From: Bradyrhizobium pachyrhizi
GTDB taxonomy: Bacteria > Pseudomonadota > Alphaproteobacteria > Rhizobiales > Xanthobacteraceae
Direction: 5' to 3'
Length of the DNA stretch: 38,010 nucleotides
NCBI RefSeq assembly: GCF_001189245.1
Contig: NZ_LFIQ01000051.1
Coordinates: forward strand, 10,981 to 48,990
Part shown: piece by piece, positions 25,576 to 33,241 of the stretch
How the letters are laid out: every line of letters starts with the position of its first letter
Numbering within the stretch: the first letter of the stretch is position 1
The notes under the pieces: generated by a model
Told to the model about the DNA's origin: nothing
The model's database searches: none
The model's input: only the letters and a program-made list of their open reading frames with translations
Made by a program: the position numbers and the translations under genes

Positions 25576-27098
25576 CGAATCTCGGTATCCAGCAAATGCC
25601 GAGCCTCCGGATTCAAGCTCGAACCAGAGTCCTGATCGGGAGCGAACTGCCACTCCGCCGAATGAAAGAAGTCCGCGGAAACGTCAACCAGAGATTCCTG
25701 AACCTCAACTATCAGATCGAAGCTTCGCGACAACAAGTCATGACGCACGGTGCCGTTGAATCTTGCCAGGTGATCGGCTCCATGGATACTGAGACTTACA
25801 ACGTATTCACCCGGCCCGAGCTGCACTGGATTAAACAGCATTTCCACACAGCGTTCTTGTCCTTTCGTCGCGGAAAACTTGTCGGGGGGACTTATCAGCT
25901 TTGCCCGGCATGCTCCCAGATAGTCGAGCACGACGATGCCGTATCGGCACTCAAAGTCCCCATCCACGCAGGCAACCACATTCAGCATCATCTTGGCCGG
26001 CGCCAGCGCCATTAATCTGTTGGTCTCTCCGCGCTCCGTGACCATCGTAAATCCGGACAGCTTCAAATCGCCGCTTGATGCCCATCTCGATAGCCCACCA
26101 CGCGCGACAAACTTGAAATCCCGGGGCGGCTCGATCGCCGGAAAAACAGCTGCCGTCGCGTGCGGAGCGAAATGCGGCTCCTGCAACAGGACCTCCCGAT
26201 CGAATGTTGTTTTGCCATCGGCGGGCTTTTCCGACCGCGCCGGAAGCGACACTGAACCAGCAGCCTTTGCCGGTGCGCCATCGTCGCCGGCGGCAGACGA
26301 AACCACGGGCGCCTGAAGGCGCTGATCGCCCCCTCCGTGCACGAACTCCTCATAGGCCTTCACCACTGCGAAGGCATCCCCCTGCATGCGGATCTTGCCC
26401 TCGTGAAGCCAGATCACTTCGCTGCACAGCTCGAGTACCTGCGGCATTGAGTGGGAAACAAGCAGCATCGTGCAGCCACTTCGCACAAGGGTTTCCACCC
26501 TGGCCTTCGATTTGGCAACGAAGTAGGCATCTCCGGCGCCGAGGACTTCATCGACGATCAATATCTCCGGCCGGATCGCGGTTGCGGCGGCAAACATCAG
26601 GCGCGCCAGCATGCCCAACGAGTAGGTCTTGATCGGCTGATCGAAGAAGTCGCCGAGTTCGCAGAACTCGATGATTCCCTCGACTGCGTCCCGATACTCG
26701 TCCTTGCGAAGACCGTTGTACTGCAATGAAGCTTCGACGTTTTCCCGCCCGGTATGCTCCGGATGAAACCCGAGGCCTGCGGCCATCAGCGCCTGAACTT
26801 CCCCATTCACCAACACCGATCCATGTGTCGGCGAGAAATTTCCGCAGACCAGCTTCAACAGCGTGGTCTTTCCCGCCCCGTTCCGCCCGATGATCCCGAT
26901 CCTGTGGCCACGCGGCACCGCGATGGAAATGTCGCTGAGCGCAGGAAAAATCTTCGGCTGTTGGCGGGTTCGAAATCCGAAGCGCTGCAGCCCAAGGACG
27001 TCGACCAGCTGGTCGCCTTGACTTCCATAGAGCTTGTAGATCTTGGAAACCGCTTCGAACTTGATCGCGAACTGCTCAAGCGTAGTCAAAGAACACAC
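25572..27098 (-). CDS. wzt: ABC transporter ATPase for polysaccharide export with C-terminal domain (Wzt)
   Basis: The 508-residue protein is the ATPase of an O-antigen/capsule exporter. Walker A GRNGAGKTT is at 71-79, the Wzt-type signature YSLGMLARL at 159-167, Walker B ILIVDE at 179-184 and the switch His at 216. About 250 further residues include an Ala/Pro linker and a beta-rich domain (about 330-490) of the kind that, in Wzt of E. coli O9a, binds the modified non-reducing end of the finished chain. That points to a chain with a terminal modification, for which the two nearby methyltransferases are candidates. The start is GTG at 27098, overlapping wzm by 23 bases; a TTG at 27089 is an alternative. 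Confidence 0.93.
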   Translation of the reverse strand: MCSLTTLEQFAIKFEAVSKIYKLYGSQGDQLVDVLGLQRFGFRTRQQPKIFPALSDISIAVPRGHRIGIIGRNGAGKTTLLKLVCGNFSPTHGSVLVNGEVQALMAAGLGFHPEHTGRENVEASLQYNGLRKDEYRDAVEGIIEFCELGDFFDQPIKTYSLGMLARLMFAAATAIRPEILIVDEVLGAGDAYFVAKSKARVETLVRSGCTMLLVSHSMPQVLELCSEVIWLHEGKIRMQGDAFAVVKAYEEFVHGGGDQRLQAPVVSSAAGDDGAPAKAAGSVSLPARSEKPADGKTTFDREVLLQEPHFAPHATAAVFPAIEPPRDFKFVARGGLSRWASSGDLKLSGFTMVTERGETNRLMALAPAKMMLNVVACVDGDFECRYGIVVLDYLGACRAKLISPPDKFSATKGQERCVEMLFNPVQLGPGEYVVSLSIHGADHLARFNGTVRHDLLSRSFDLIVEVQESLVDVSADFFHSAEWQFAPDQDSGSSLNPEARHLLDTEIR

Positions 27099-27882
27099 CC
27101 TTTGCGCGCTGGAAGAACGAATATCCCACCAAAAAGCTCGTAATCGCTATCAGTGCTGCGCCGCCAAAAATGCGGGGGTCGGGCCAGTTGCCGTAGCAGA
27201 TGAGCTGCTGAAACGTCAGCACGAAGTAGGAAAGCGGATTCAGGAGAAGCAGCGGCTTCATGGCCCCCGGAACCATCTCCGGAGTATAGGCGAACGGACT
27301 GATGATCATCATGACCATAAGAACCAGTCCGATGACCTGCTGAATGTCTTTCGCAATTAACGAGACAAGCGAAAGTATCCATCCAATTCCAGTCGCAAAC
27401 ATCAACAGGAGGAGCCAGCACACGGGAACGAGCACGATGGCCTTCCAGTCGGTTCGCCCAAGAGCGAAGCCCAGGCAGAGCGTGATTGCGAGACCGAACA
27501 GATGAGGAAAGTGCGCCGCCACCACGGATCGCAGCGGGATCAACTCCGCGGGAAACACGGTGTTGAGCAGCAGATTCTTGTTTGCGGAGACCGAAGAAAT
27601 TGAGCTCGTGAGCGCTTCGTTGAAGGCCATAATCGGAACGAGCCCGGAGAAGACCAGCAGGATGTAGCCCCACTCATTGAGACCGCTGGGGCGGACCTTG
27701 AATACGAAGGCATACAATCCGGCGTAGATGCTTAGCTGCATCGCGGGCAGAAGGACTGCCCAACCGATGCCGACCACCGATCCAAGATAACGTTGGCGGA
27801 CGTCGTGAGCCACCCCCTCAATGACGCGTCCTCCGTAGATCGAAAGAAGTCGAAAAACGTTCAGATTTGATGAGTATTTCAT
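27076..27882 (-). CDS. wzm: ABC-2 type polysaccharide export permease (Wzm)
   Basis: The 268-residue integral membrane protein has six hydrophobic segments in the ABC-2 arrangement. An amphipathic N-terminus with VAHDVRQRYLGSVVGIGWAVLLPAMQL is followed by YAFVF and the LVFSGLVPIMAFNEAL pair. The middle holds NLLLNTVFPAELIPLR and VPVCWLLLLMFATGIGWILSLVSL, and the C-terminal half has DIQQVIGLVLMVMMIISPFAYTPEMVP and LNPLSYFVLTFQQLI. This is the Wzm/KpsM/RfbA family that forms the channel for the lipid-linked polysaccharide across the inner membrane. It overlaps wzt, with which it forms the transporter, and is preceded by an 87-base gap after wlbB. Confidence 0.94.
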   Translation of the reverse strand: MKYSSNLNVFRLLSIYGGRVIEGVAHDVRQRYLGSVVGIGWAVLLPAMQLSIYAGLYAFVFKVRPSGLNEWGYILLVFSGLVPIMAFNEALTSSISSVSANKNLLLNTVFPAELIPLRSVVAAHFPHLFGLAITLCLGFALGRTDWKAIVLVPVCWLLLLMFATGIGWILSLVSLIAKDIQQVIGLVLMVMMIISPFAYTPEMVPGAMKPLLLLNPLSYFVLTFQQLICYGNWPDPRIFGGAALIAITSFLVGYSFFQRAKGVFFDYA

Positions 27883-27969
27883 TTTCCATCAGCTTCATCG
27901 ATGCGGTGGAGAAGAAGCTCCTTGGGCCTCGATCTGACCCGTCGATCGACTTCCTCGAATTGCACGACG

Positions 27970-28566
27970 CTAGCCGGCGTCAGCGCCGAGCGCCCCTGAC
28001 GAATCGAGCTTGTATTTCTCGCCGGTTCGCGGACAGACCAGATCTGCGCCCAGCCGCTCTCCGCTTCGGCTCATCCAGCCGGCCCGTCGCGCCGGATTGC
28101 CGATCATCAAGGCGAATGCCGGCACATTCTTCGTCACGACAGAGCCGGCGCCGATGAAGCAGTATTCGCCGAGCGAATGGCCGCACACGATGGTGGCGTT
28201 GGCACCGATGCTGGCGCCACGCCCGACGGGTGTGCTGCGAAACTCGTCCTTGCGCGACACATCGGCACGCGGATTGTTGACGTTGGTGAACACGCAACTC
28301 GGACCGCAAAACACGTCGTCTGCGAGCTCGACACCATCGTAGAGCGACACATTATTCTGGATCTTGCATCCATCGCCGATCTTCACGCGCGGCCCGATCA
28401 TGACATTTTGTCCGATCGAACAATTCTGACCGATGACGGTGCCGGGAAGCACGTGACAGAAGTGCCAGATCTTGGTGCCTCGCCCGATGATCACGCCATC
28501 GTCCACGTAGCTGGATGCGTGGATCAGCACACCCGGAAATCGCGGATCATCCTTCATCTCGCTCAT
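27970..28566 (-). CDS. wlbB: UDP-GlcNAc3NA N-acetyltransferase, WlbB/WbpD type
   Basis: The 198-residue left-handed beta-helix acetyltransferase begins [21 protein letters not shown] and has a run of hexapeptide turns ([30 protein letters not shown]). The loop [18 protein letters not shown] and [24 protein letters not shown] are typical of WbpD/WlbB, which acetylates the 3-amino group of UDP-2-acetamido-3-amino-glucuronic acid with acetyl-CoA. The C-terminal [12 protein letters not shown] resembles the Trm112-like CPxTG segment of the 13810-14823 methyltransferase. The ATG at 28566 overlaps the wlbA stop (ATGA), so that start is chosen over an in-frame upstream extension. Confidence 0.9.
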   Translation of the reverse strand: MSEMKDDPRFPGVLIHASSYVDDGVIIGRGTKIWHFCHVLPGTVIGQNCSIGQNVMIGPRVKIGDGCKIQNNVSLYDGVELADDVFCGPSCVFTNVNNPRADVSRKDEFRSTPVGRGASIGANATIVCGHSLGEYCFIGAGSVVTKNVPAFALMIGNPARRAGWMSRSGERLGADLVCPRTGEKYKLDSSGALGADAG

Positions 28567-29504
28567 TTGGACGACGCCCCACGCGCGGACGGATGCTGCC
28601 ATTCATGCCCGGTGGTCAGTGGCGCCTGGCGGAAGGCAGACACGATCTCGATCGAAGCCCGCACGTCGTCGAGGCCGAAACCGCGCCCTGCGAGAATCTC
28701 CTGGTAGCTCCGCGTATGGAGATCCGTGAAGCCCTCCGAGAACTCGACCTCCTCGCCATCCACGGTGATCGAGCGGAACGTCGTCTTCTTGCCTTGGACG
28801 TCAGGCGGCAGATCATTGCTGTCTACCGATAGAAACCAGCTGATGTCGGCCCGCTCGCATTCGAGAAATCCGGCCGCCCGTTCGCGCTGGCGCAGATGCG
28901 CCTCGTTGCGCTTGACCGAACCGAACACGAAGCTCAGCATGTCGAAGAAGTGCACACCGATATTGGTGGCGACCCCTCCCGACTTGGCATCCTCGCCTTT
29001 CCAGGATGTGTAATACCAGCGGCCTCGTGAGGCGATATAAGTGAGCTCGACCTTGTGTCGCTTGTTGCTCGTCCCGAACTTCTCCCGCAGGTTGATGATA
29101 GCGGGATGAAGCCTCAGCTGCAGGATTGTCGAGATGCGACGGCCGGTATCCTGCTCTATCTCAGCGAGACCGTCGATGTTCCATGGATTCAAAACCAGCG
29201 GCTTCTCGCAAATTGCGTCGGCTCCTGATCGCAGGGCAAAGCGGCAATGCGCATCATGCAGATGATTGGGTGAGCAGATCGACGCGTAGTCGATTTTCTC
29301 GCCGCGCCGCCGCAGCTTGTCGACGTGGCGGTCAAATCGCTCGAACTCGGTAAAGAAGTGGGCATTGGGAAAATAACTATCCAGAATGCCGACTGAGTCA
29401 TTTGGATCGTAGGCGATCTTCAGATCTCCGCCTACCGCGTGTATCGCCCGCATGTGACGCGGCGCCACATAACCGGCTGCTCCTATCAACGCAAACGAAT
29501 GCAT
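28563..29504 (-). CDS. wlbA: UDP-GlcNAcA 3-dehydrogenase, WlbA/WbpB type
   Basis: The 313-residue Gfo/Idh/MocA enzyme matches WlbA/WbpB closely: [14 protein letters not shown] at 8-21, [55 protein letters not shown] with EKP at 100-102, and [10 protein letters not shown] at 181-190. It oxidises C3 of UDP-GlcNAcA to the 3-keto form, the step between TviB/WbpA and the aminotransferase. The frame extends seven codons upstream, but [12 protein letters not shown] at 29504 is the family start. It is the first gene after a 118-base gap that holds a hairpin and an ops-like element, downstream of the RfaH-like gene. Confidence 0.93.
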   Translation of the reverse strand: MHSFALIGAAGYVAPRHMRAIHAVGGDLKIAYDPNDSVGILDSYFPNAHFFTEFERFDRHVDKLRRRGEKIDYASICSPNHLHDAHCRFALRSGADAICEKPLVLNPWNIDGLAEIEQDTGRRISTILQLRLHPAIINLREKFGTSNKRHKVELTYIASRGRWYYTSWKGEDAKSGGVATNIGVHFFDMLSFVFGSVKRNEAHLRQRERAAGFLECERADISWFLSVDSNDLPPDVQGKKTTFRSITVDGEEVEFSEGFTDLHTRSYQEILAGRGFGLDDVRASIEIVSAFRQAPLTTGHEWQHPSARGASSK

Positions 29505-29541
29505 CTGACTTCTCACGCCTCCCAACGAAGTTCAATTTTTC

Positions 29542-29581
29542 CAAGCTACCGCACTCGGGGTGAATCGAGCACCACCCCGAG
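29542..29581 (-). promoter_or_regulatory. hairpin plus ops-like element in the wlbA leader
   Basis: Read on the minus strand, the gap between the RfaH-like gene and wlbA holds a perfect 9-bp inverted repeat, CTCGGGGTG (29581-29573) and CACCCCGAG (29562-29554), with a 10-base loop. Two bases later comes GCGGTAGC (29552-29545) followed by TTGG. GCGGTAGC is identical to the core of the E. coli ops site (GGCGGTAGCGTG) to which RfaH is recruited. There is no T-run after the stem, so it is not a standard terminator. Eight-base words occur by chance about once in a window this size, so the position, not the word alone, supports the call. Confidence 0.45.
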
Positions 29582-29622
29582 CCGGATTTCTCTACCACCA
29601 CGCCTGCGAGCAGCAGACGCCG

Positions 29623-30147
29623 TCAGGCCGCGGCAATCAGATTGGCGCCGACCATCACACGCACCTTGCGCCCCAATAGGTCGAGCAAGACCGCGACACG
29701 CTCATGATCGCTGACGCCCTCCACCAGCGCGAGGCTATCAGCGAACGCTCCCTCGGTGATCCGCACTTTGTCTCCGGGCGAAAAGGGAGACCGACGCGAA
29801 AGCGCGATGAAACCGGCTTCGTCCTCACGTGCTTTCAACGCCCCGACCACAGCGTTCTCCACCGACGCCGGCCTGCCGTGCAAGCAGACCAGATGGGAAA
29901 CACCGAGCGTCGATTGAATAGCGCGCCACCGCTGCGTTGCGAGATCGATGGCGACAAACAGATAGCGCGGAAACAGCGGCCGCGCGACGACGTCGACCCG
30001 GCGCGCGTGACTGCGGCGCTTTTGGTAGCGCGGAAGATAGACACCAAATCCCTGGCGGACCAGATTGGCCGCCGCCTTCACTTCGGCATTGACGTGCGTC
30101 TGCACGACATACCAGCTGAGGCCGAGTTGCGCTTCCGTTGCCATCAT
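29623..30147 (-). CDS. NusG-paralogue antiterminator (RfaH-like)
   Basis: The 174-residue protein has a NusG N-terminal (NGN) domain, WYVVQTHVNAEVKAAANL through ARPLFPRYLFVAIDL at about 12-70, and a C-terminal KOW domain starting at FSPGDKVRITEGAFADSLALV. Its sequence is not that of a housekeeping NusG, and its position in a polysaccharide locus fits specialised paralogues such as RfaH, UpxY and LoaP. These help RNA polymerase through long operons. Its likely target is the wlbA-to-wlbD transcript downstream, whose leader carries an ops-like word. The first ATG overlaps the regulator stop; a second ATG follows at once (ATGATG). Confidence 0.85.
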   Translation of the reverse strand: MMATEAQLGLSWYVVQTHVNAEVKAAANLVRQGFGVYLPRYQKRRSHARRVDVVARPLFPRYLFVAIDLATQRWRAIQSTLGVSHLVCLHGRPASVENAVVGALKAREDEAGFIALSRRSPFSPGDKVRITEGAFADSLALVEGVSDHERVAVLLDLLGRKVRVMVGANLIAAA

Positions 30148-30785
30148 TCCACCCTCTGCACGCCAGGCGGACGCAAGCCCAGCAGGTCAGGCGTCAACAC
30201 TCTTTCCGGCCCAAACATATCGACAGCCTGATCGAACACATCCCTGGCCTTGTTGAGATGCGTAACGACGACCGCGTCGAACGGCTCGGCCACTTCAGCA
30301 TAGGACGGCACCACCTCGATCCCGAAGAAGTGTGACGCGGCTTCATCGGCATCGACAACAGCAACGATGGACACCGGGCTGTCCACGGCGCACAAGATGG
30401 CTATTTCGCAAAGATCGGATTTCCCGGCAAAAACAATTCGCTTGAAGCCCAGCACCTGAGCGCGATCGAACACGCGCGAATACTCTTCCTTGGCTCTTCG
30501 AAAGAGCGAAAACGACGAAGAGAGGAACTCAACCGTGAGCCTTGATTTCTCGGAAAAGCCCTGGGGCGTGAGATAATAGGCATATCGACGGGCCGGCGCC
30601 TGACCAACCTTGACGAACCCCTTCTTGATGGCTCGCCTCAAATAGGCATTGACCAAGCCAAGCGCGATTCCAAGCTCCGCCGCGATGCGCCGCTGCGAGC
30701 GCGCCCCGTCGATTTCAACGGAGGTCAGCAGACCGAGCACAAGTCGATCGCTGTCTCTGTCGTCCGTCGGGAGTGTGTTTGCCAT
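30144..30785 (-). CDS. winged-helix regulator with C-terminal Rossmann-like domain
   Basis: The 213-residue protein starts with a winged helix resembling the MarR-type EPS-associated regulators: SQRRIAAELGIALGLVNAYLRRAIKKGFVKV at about 30-60, then the wing and YYLTPQG. After a helical linker (about 80-110) comes an alpha/beta part, FKRIVFAGKSDLCEIAILCA ... VVDADEAASHFFGIEVVPSYAEV ... FDAVVVTHL, that looks like the nucleotide-binding Rossmann domain of PglD- or CoA-binding-type proteins. It could sense a nucleotide-sugar, but no ligand can be assigned. Two copies of a 15-bp palindrome lie 32-74 bases upstream of its start, one inside its own promoter, so negative autoregulation is likely. It is translationally coupled to the RfaH-like gene. 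Confidence 0.8.
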   Translation of the reverse strand: MANTLPTDDRDSDRLVLGLLTSVEIDGARSQRRIAAELGIALGLVNAYLRRAIKKGFVKVGQAPARRYAYYLTPQGFSEKSRLTVEFLSSSFSLFRRAKEEYSRVFDRAQVLGFKRIVFAGKSDLCEIAILCAVDSPVSIVAVVDADEAASHFFGIEVVPSYAEVAEPFDAVVVTHLNKARDVFDQAVDMFGPERVLTPDLLGLRPPGVQRVE

Positions 30786-30806
30786 GCGCCCATTCCTGCA
30801 ATGCGT

Positions 30807-30836
30807 GCATTAGCGCGTTCATGCGATGAACGTCAA
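30807..30836 (-). promoter_or_regulatory. promoter of the regulator operon with embedded operator
   Basis: On the minus strand TTGACG (30836-30831) and TAATGC (30812-30807) are 18 bases apart. The 15-bp palindrome GTTCATCGCATGAAC (30831-30817) fills the spacer almost exactly, so a bound protein would exclude RNA polymerase. The start site would fall near 30800, close to the ATG at 30785. The same arrangement recurs at 35151-35180. Confidence 0.7.
30817..30831. promoter_or_regulatory. operator copy 1: GTTCATGCGATGAAC
   Basis: Perfect 5-bp arms (6 with the flanking C and G) around TGCGA. It differs from copies 2 and 3 by one base in the loop. Confidence 0.75.
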
Positions 30837-30844
30837 GCCAAATC

Positions 30845-30859
30845 GTTCACGCGATGAAC
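30845..30859. promoter_or_regulatory. operator copy 2: GTTCACGCGATGAAC
   Basis: This copy is centred 28 bases from copy 1, upstream of the -35 element of the regulator promoter, almost three helical turns away. Paired sites at this spacing fit cooperative binding or looping by a dimeric winged-helix protein. An AT-rich stretch (30867-30892) lies immediately upstream of it and could act as an UP-like element. Confidence 0.75.
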
Positions 30860-30923
30860 AACACAAGTAATTGTTTTTAAAAGAAATTTATCGGAGGAGC
30901 CGACATCTCGTCCCCACCAAATG

Positions 30924-32141
30924 TCAGGCGTGGTCGCCCGATGGCGTCAAGTATCGCGCTGCCAGCACCGAGTAACTGTACTGCCGGGCTATGGCGATCC
31001 GATCGTCCCGCGAGCGCTCCGGGCCATTCAGCGCCGCGACCAGGGACTTGGCGAGCGCCGGCGGATCGTCCGGTGCGCATCGAGACGTCACCAGCTTTTC
31101 AAGCCCCGCGAGCGCCCTGCCCTCGCACGCGATGACGCTGCGCGGTGCGAAGAGACAGTAGTCGAAGAGTTTGTTCGGGCTGATGCCATGGTGATAGAGC
31201 GCATTGTTGTGGAAGGCCACGACCGCGCAATCGGAGGCATGCAGCATGCCGTGCACGACCGATCGATCGACTTCATCGTGAAACTCCACATTGGCAAGCG
31301 TGGCCGCCCGCTGTCTCAACGCGTCCCTCGAGGTGCCTGAACCGATCATCACGAAATGGATCTCGGGGTTTGCCTTGCCGATGATAGAAGCCGCGTCGAG
31401 AATGGCCTCCACGGCATTTGGAGGGCCCATGCCGCCGGCGTAGAGAACGACGCGCCTGCCCTGCCGCTTCAACAGATTGATGCGATCGATCAGAGGGTGA
31501 CCCAGATTTTCGATCGTCAGCGCGCTCTGTATTTCACCGTCGGACACTCCGTTGGGGATCCACGTGAACTTGCCGGACGGCAAGCCACGCGCGCGCATAT
31601 GCGCTTCAGCCCCGGCCAGCAGACAGATCACGCGATCGGCCGCGCGATAGGCCGAGCGCTCCTTCCAGCCGAGCACCTTCATCAGCGGATGCCAGGCGGG
31701 AGTCATTCCAAGCGCCACGATGCTCTCCGGCCAGAGGTCACGGACCTCCAGCCAGAACCTGGCACCGAACTGCCGCGCGATCTGATCCGCCGCCGAGATG
31801 AAGAACAGATGCGGGCTCGACGCTATCATCAGATCCGGTTTGCCGAACTGCGCGGCGATTGCAGACGCTGCCGAGCGGAAAGCCGGCCCGAAGCTCAAAT
31901 TGTTCCGAAGCCGCCCCAGGCTGCCGCCGGCATAACGCGGCGTATCGAGAAACCAGAAGTCGACGTCGTTGATCCGCTGCGGCCCCGGAACGCGCGGCTG
32001 CCTGTGCAGATGATGGAAGGCTGCGCTGACCACCAGCACCCGGTGCCCCATCTGTCTCCAGGCATCGGCAAGCCAGAACGGACGATAATGGCGGCCCAGG
32101 CCCGGACCTCCTGCAAAGGGATGCAGCAGCCAGATATTCAT
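30924..32141 (-). CDS. GT4-family glycosyltransferase (WbuB-like)
   Basis: The 405-residue enzyme starts MNIWLLHPFAGGPGLGRHYR. It contains the WbuB-type segment WLEVRDLWPESIVALG and the donor-domain pieces RRVVLYAGGMGPPNAVEAILDA, IHFVMIGSGTSRDAL and YHHGISPNKLFDYCLFAPRSVIA. WbuB-like enzymes transfer N-acetylated deoxy-aminosugars in several O-antigens, which would suit this locus, but the specificity is not visible. Its start overlaps the upstream GT4 gene (ATGA). It is the last gene of the amidotransferase-GT-GT operon, before the 138-base control region of the regulator. Confidence 0.87.
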   Translation of the reverse strand: MNIWLLHPFAGGPGLGRHYRPFWLADAWRQMGHRVLVVSAAFHHLHRQPRVPGPQRINDVDFWFLDTPRYAGGSLGRLRNNLSFGPAFRSAASAIAAQFGKPDLMIASSPHLFFISAADQIARQFGARFWLEVRDLWPESIVALGMTPAWHPLMKVLGWKERSAYRAADRVICLLAGAEAHMRARGLPSGKFTWIPNGVSDGEIQSALTIENLGHPLIDRINLLKRQGRRVVLYAGGMGPPNAVEAILDAASIIGKANPEIHFVMIGSGTSRDALRQRAATLANVEFHDEVDRSVVHGMLHASDCAVVAFHNNALYHHGISPNKLFDYCLFAPRSVIACEGRALAGLEKLVTSRCAPDDPPALAKSLVAALNGPERSRDDRIAIARQYSYSVLAARYLTPSGDHA

Positions 32142-33241
32142 GCCGCGGCCCCGAGCGAAGCAAATCGTCGGTAGAGTTCGTTGAGCTCCGCCGCGTCATG
32201 CTGCCAGTTGAAATTCCCGGCGACCGCTGCCCGTCCCGCCAGCCCCAATCGGATCGCCCGTTCCGGATCATCCGCGAGCATGGACAGGCTGTTCAGCAGC
32301 GCCGCGCGATCGTTGAGCGACACGACGAATCCGCACCCCGCCGCGTCGACGATCTCTTTTGATTTCGGCAAGTCACTTGAAATGACGGGCAGCCCGGCGG
32401 CCATGTATTCAAAAAGCTTGGTTGGAAGTGACAGCAGATAATTCGGTTCGGGCAACAGCAGATTGAGACCGATGAGGCTTTCGTTCAGCAGCGCCGCGAT
32501 CTCACCGCGTCCCAGCCTGCCCCTGTATGATACGTCGGCGGAAGATTTCGCGAGCCAGGCTTCTTCTTCGCGGCCGATGCTCCCGGCGAGCACGAGCGGC
32601 AAACGCACCGCGGCACATGCCTCCACCATTTCGACCAACCCGCGATCGAAACTCGTCCGGCCCACGTAAACCGCCTGCCGCCGGCGTCTCGTCGTCGGCG
32701 TCGGCTCGATGAATTCGTCCAGTCGCACGGTGTTTCGCACCAGCGTGACGGCCGCACCATAGGCGCGAAAGCGATCGGCAATGGCCGGTGTCGCAGCCAC
32801 GATCGCATCAAAGCGGCGCGCGGCGCTCCGCTCCACAACTTCCATCGTGCGCGCCACAGCCGGCCGCATCCAGGACCAAATCCACCGCTTGGAATAAATG
32901 TCCGCCGGCACGTCCTCGTGGACGTCGTAGATCACCCTGCAACGTCGGCTCTTCAGCTGCAGCGCGAACGGTATCAGTTCAGGATCGTGAAATTGCACGA
33001 CATCCGCGCCGGTCGCGCGGGCAAGCGCAAGCGCCGCTCGTCCCGCGACCCACGGGCGCTTCCAACGGGGAACCGGCGGCACCTCGATCAACTTGAATTC
33101 AATGCGACCTGGATCGCTCGGACGGGGTGATCGCGCCACGACAGTCACGTCGTGACCGGCTTCGGAGAGGCTCCGCGCCTCCTTCTCGACAATTCGAATG
33201 TCATCGGCCGAATGGACACTCGACAACATGCAAATCTTCAT
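32138..33241 (-). CDS. GT4-family glycosyltransferase
   Basis: The 367-residue protein has MKICMLSSVHSADDIRIVEKEA at the N-terminus, VVQFHDPELIPFALQLKSRRC and RVIYDVHEDVPADI in the acceptor domain, and AVYVGRTSFDRGLVEMVEA followed by YLLSLPTKLFEYMAAGLPVISSD in the donor domain. The E-x7-E region is represented by LFEYMAAGLP. It overlaps amidotransferase 4 upstream and a second GT4 gene downstream by four bases each, so the three genes form one tightly coupled operon. The HDPELIPFAL signature is shared with other polysaccharide GT4 enzymes but does not fix the sugar. Confidence 0.88.
   Translation of the reverse strand: MKICMLSSVHSADDIRIVEKEARSLSEAGHDVTVVARSPRPSDPGRIEFKLIEVPPVPRWKRPWVAGRAALALARATGADVVQFHDPELIPFALQLKSRRCRVIYDVHEDVPADIYSKRWIWSWMRPAVARTMEVVERSAARRFDAIVAATPAIADRFRAYGAAVTLVRNTVRLDEFIEPTPTTRRRRQAVYVGRTSFDRGLVEMVEACAAVRLPLVLAGSIGREEEAWLAKSSADVSYRGRLGRGEIAALLNESLIGLNLLLPEPNYLLSLPTKLFEYMAAGLPVISSDLPKSKEIVDAAGCGFVVSLNDRAALLNSLSMLADDPERAIRLGLAGRAAVAGNFNWQHDAAELNELYRRFASLGAAA

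Noticed and set aside
30880..30910. Small stem TCGG/CCGA followed by T-rich bases after the 30924 glycosyltransferase stop, as a terminator.
   Set aside because: A four-base stem is too weak; the AT-rich stretch may instead belong to the regulator promoter.
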